A model generated the notes under the pieces. That model worked only from the letters and a program-made list of their open reading frames with translations, was not told where the DNA came from and ran no database searches. Shown piece after piece: positions 12,477 through 13,435 of a stretch of 13,435 bases of DNA. Origin of the DNA: an uncultured cyanobacterium (lineage in GTDB: Bacteria > Cyanobacteriota > Vampirovibrionia > Gastranaerophilales > Gastranaerophilaceae). Both the position numbers and the translations under genes were made by a program. The stretch's first letter is position 1. Each line of letters opens with the position of its first letter. The DNA lies in assembly GCA_947073895.1 (NCBI GenBank), contig CAMTNN010000024.1:1-13435 (forward strand), read 5' to 3'.

Positions 12477-13435
12477 ATGAGATTACACAATTCTTACACA
12501 AATCAGATTGAACAATTTGAAACTATTGAGCCGAATAAAGTTAAAATGTATGTTTGCGGGCCGACTGTTTATGATAACGCACATTTAGGTCACGCAAGAT
12601 GTTATATTACGTGGGATGTTTTGTATAGATATCTTAAGTTCAAAGGTTATGACGTAACTTATTGTCGTAATGTTACTGATGTTGACGATAAGATTCTTAA
12701 AAAAGCTGATACTGAAGGTAAGACTCCTGAAGAGGTTTCGACTTATTGGTATAACAAGTTTTCTGAAAGTATGAAGGCTCTTAATAACTTAAAACCTGAT
12801 ATCGAACCTTTTGCAACTAAAACCCTTGGTGAAATGATTGCAATAAATAAAGATTTAATCAATAAAGGTTTTGCATATGAATCAAACGGTGACGTGTATT
12901 TTAGAGTAAAACAATTCCCTAAATACGGTTATCTTTCAAAACAGCCTATTGATCAATTAGAAAGCGGTGCAAGAATTGAAGTTGGCGACCAAAAAGAAGA
13001 CCCGCTTGATTTTGCACTCTGGAAAAAAGATGAAAAATTCGGATATAAATCACCTTGGGGCGTTGGTCGTCCGGGATGGCATATTGAATGTTCTGCTATG
13101 AGCAGAAAACATCTTGGTAAAACAATTGATATCCACGCAGGCGGAGCGGATTTGATTTTCCCTCACCACGAAAACGAAATTGCTCAATCAGAATGTGCTA
13201 ACGGATGTAAGTTTGTTAATTACTGGTTACACAACGGGTTTGTAACGATTAATAAAGAAAAAATGTCAAAATCATTGGGTAATTTTCTTACAATTGATGA
13301 TTTACTTAAGACTTATGATGCTAATACAATTCGTTTCTTTATCTTAACTAACCACTACAGAATGCCTGTTGAGTTTTCTGATGAAGCACTGGCTGCTGCA
13401 GCAAGCGGTGTAAAAAGAATGCTTAATGCTAAGCA
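12477..13435 (+). CDS. cysS: Cysteinyl-tRNA synthetase, N-terminal 319 residues (runs off the right edge)
   Basis: CysS is a class I synthetase that charges tRNA-Cys. The frame starts at ATG 12477 and is open to the end of the window, so the anticodon-binding C-terminus is missing. Visible motifs: MYVCGPTVYDNAHLGHAR at 24-41, containing the zinc-ligand Cys27 and the HIGH-type motif HLGH; NVTDVDDKI; GRPGWHIECSAMS, with the second zinc cysteine; IHAGGADLIFPHHENEIAQSE, with the zinc-ligand His and Glu; and KMSKS at 262-266. All catalytic features of the N-terminal part are intact. Its codon use and leader look like those of serS: own promoter, Shine-Dalgarno, no attenuator. The full family protein is about 460-480 residues. 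Confidence 0.96.
   Translation, partial: MRLHNSYTNQIEQFETIEPNKVKMYVCGPTVYDNAHLGHARCYITWDVLYRYLKFKGYDVTYCRNVTDVDDKILKKADTEGKTPEEVSTYWYNKFSESMKALNNLKPDIEPFATKTLGEMIAINKDLINKGFAYESNGDVYFRVKQFPKYGYLSKQPIDQLESGARIEVGDQKEDPLDFALWKKDEKFGYKSPWGVGRPGWHIECSAMSRKHLGKTIDIHAGGADLIFPHHENEIAQSECANGCKFVNYWLHNGFVTINKEKMSKSLGNFLTIDDLLKTYDANTIRFFILTNHYRMPVEFSDEALAAAASGVKRMLNAK

Overview
This is an AT-rich bacterial chromosome segment carrying mostly housekeeping genes, with small regulators and non-coding elements between them. The organism is probably an uncultured gut-type member of the Gastranaerophilales (Melainabacteria / Vampirovibrionia). That placement is an inference from low G+C, a Gram-negative-style KpsC-like capsule enzyme, and small lineage-specific-looking proteins (one starting MKVSPI, one with NFKG near its N-terminus). 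No marker gene here proves it. All recognised stop codons are TAA or TAG, and no gene ends in TGA.

Layout. 1-3234 (minus strand): a P-loop NTPase with TPR repeats, then rsmG overlapping it, then a partial gene of unknown function. 3295-4338 (plus): queA, divergent from the NTPase gene, followed by a terminator and a GC-rich imperfect palindrome that looks like a small mobile or structured element (4331-4433). 4463-5077: a regulatory module in which an XRE-type HTH gene and an unknown 50-aa gene are divergent from a 49-aa AbrB/MazE-like gene, with palindromes over the shared promoters. 5133-6395 (plus): serS, with a clear terminator. 6443-6742 (plus): a 99-aa unknown protein. 6747-7125: an XRE-type regulator divergent from a likely small RNA that has a perfect-consensus promoter, three hairpins and an intrinsic terminator. 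7124-10868 (minus): folC, adk, an Orn/Lys/Arg decarboxylase and a membrane-anchored nuclease-like protein in a row. 10940-12085 (minus): a single-module KpsC-like capsule glycosyltransferase. 12209-12412 (plus): a third small XRE regulator. 12477 to the right edge (plus): cysS, incomplete.

The most notable signals are two. First, the unannotated small RNA at about 7021-7125. Second, a recurring arrangement in which a sigma70-type -10 hexamer ends only 6-7 bases before the ATG of a gene that has no Shine-Dalgarno sequence: the TPR-NTPase gene, queA, folC, the decarboxylase gene and one or two HTH regulators. This predicts leaderless mRNAs. Other genes here (serS, cysS, the capsule gene, the 99-aa gene, the AbrB-like gene) have ordinary Shine-Dalgarno sequences, so the genome appears to mix two modes of translation initiation.

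Functionally the genes cover tRNA charging (serS, cysS), tRNA and rRNA modification (queA, rsmG), folate and nucleotide metabolism (folC, adk), polyamine synthesis (decarboxylase) and surface polysaccharide. I see no CRISPR array, tRNA, rRNA, phage or complete IS element.
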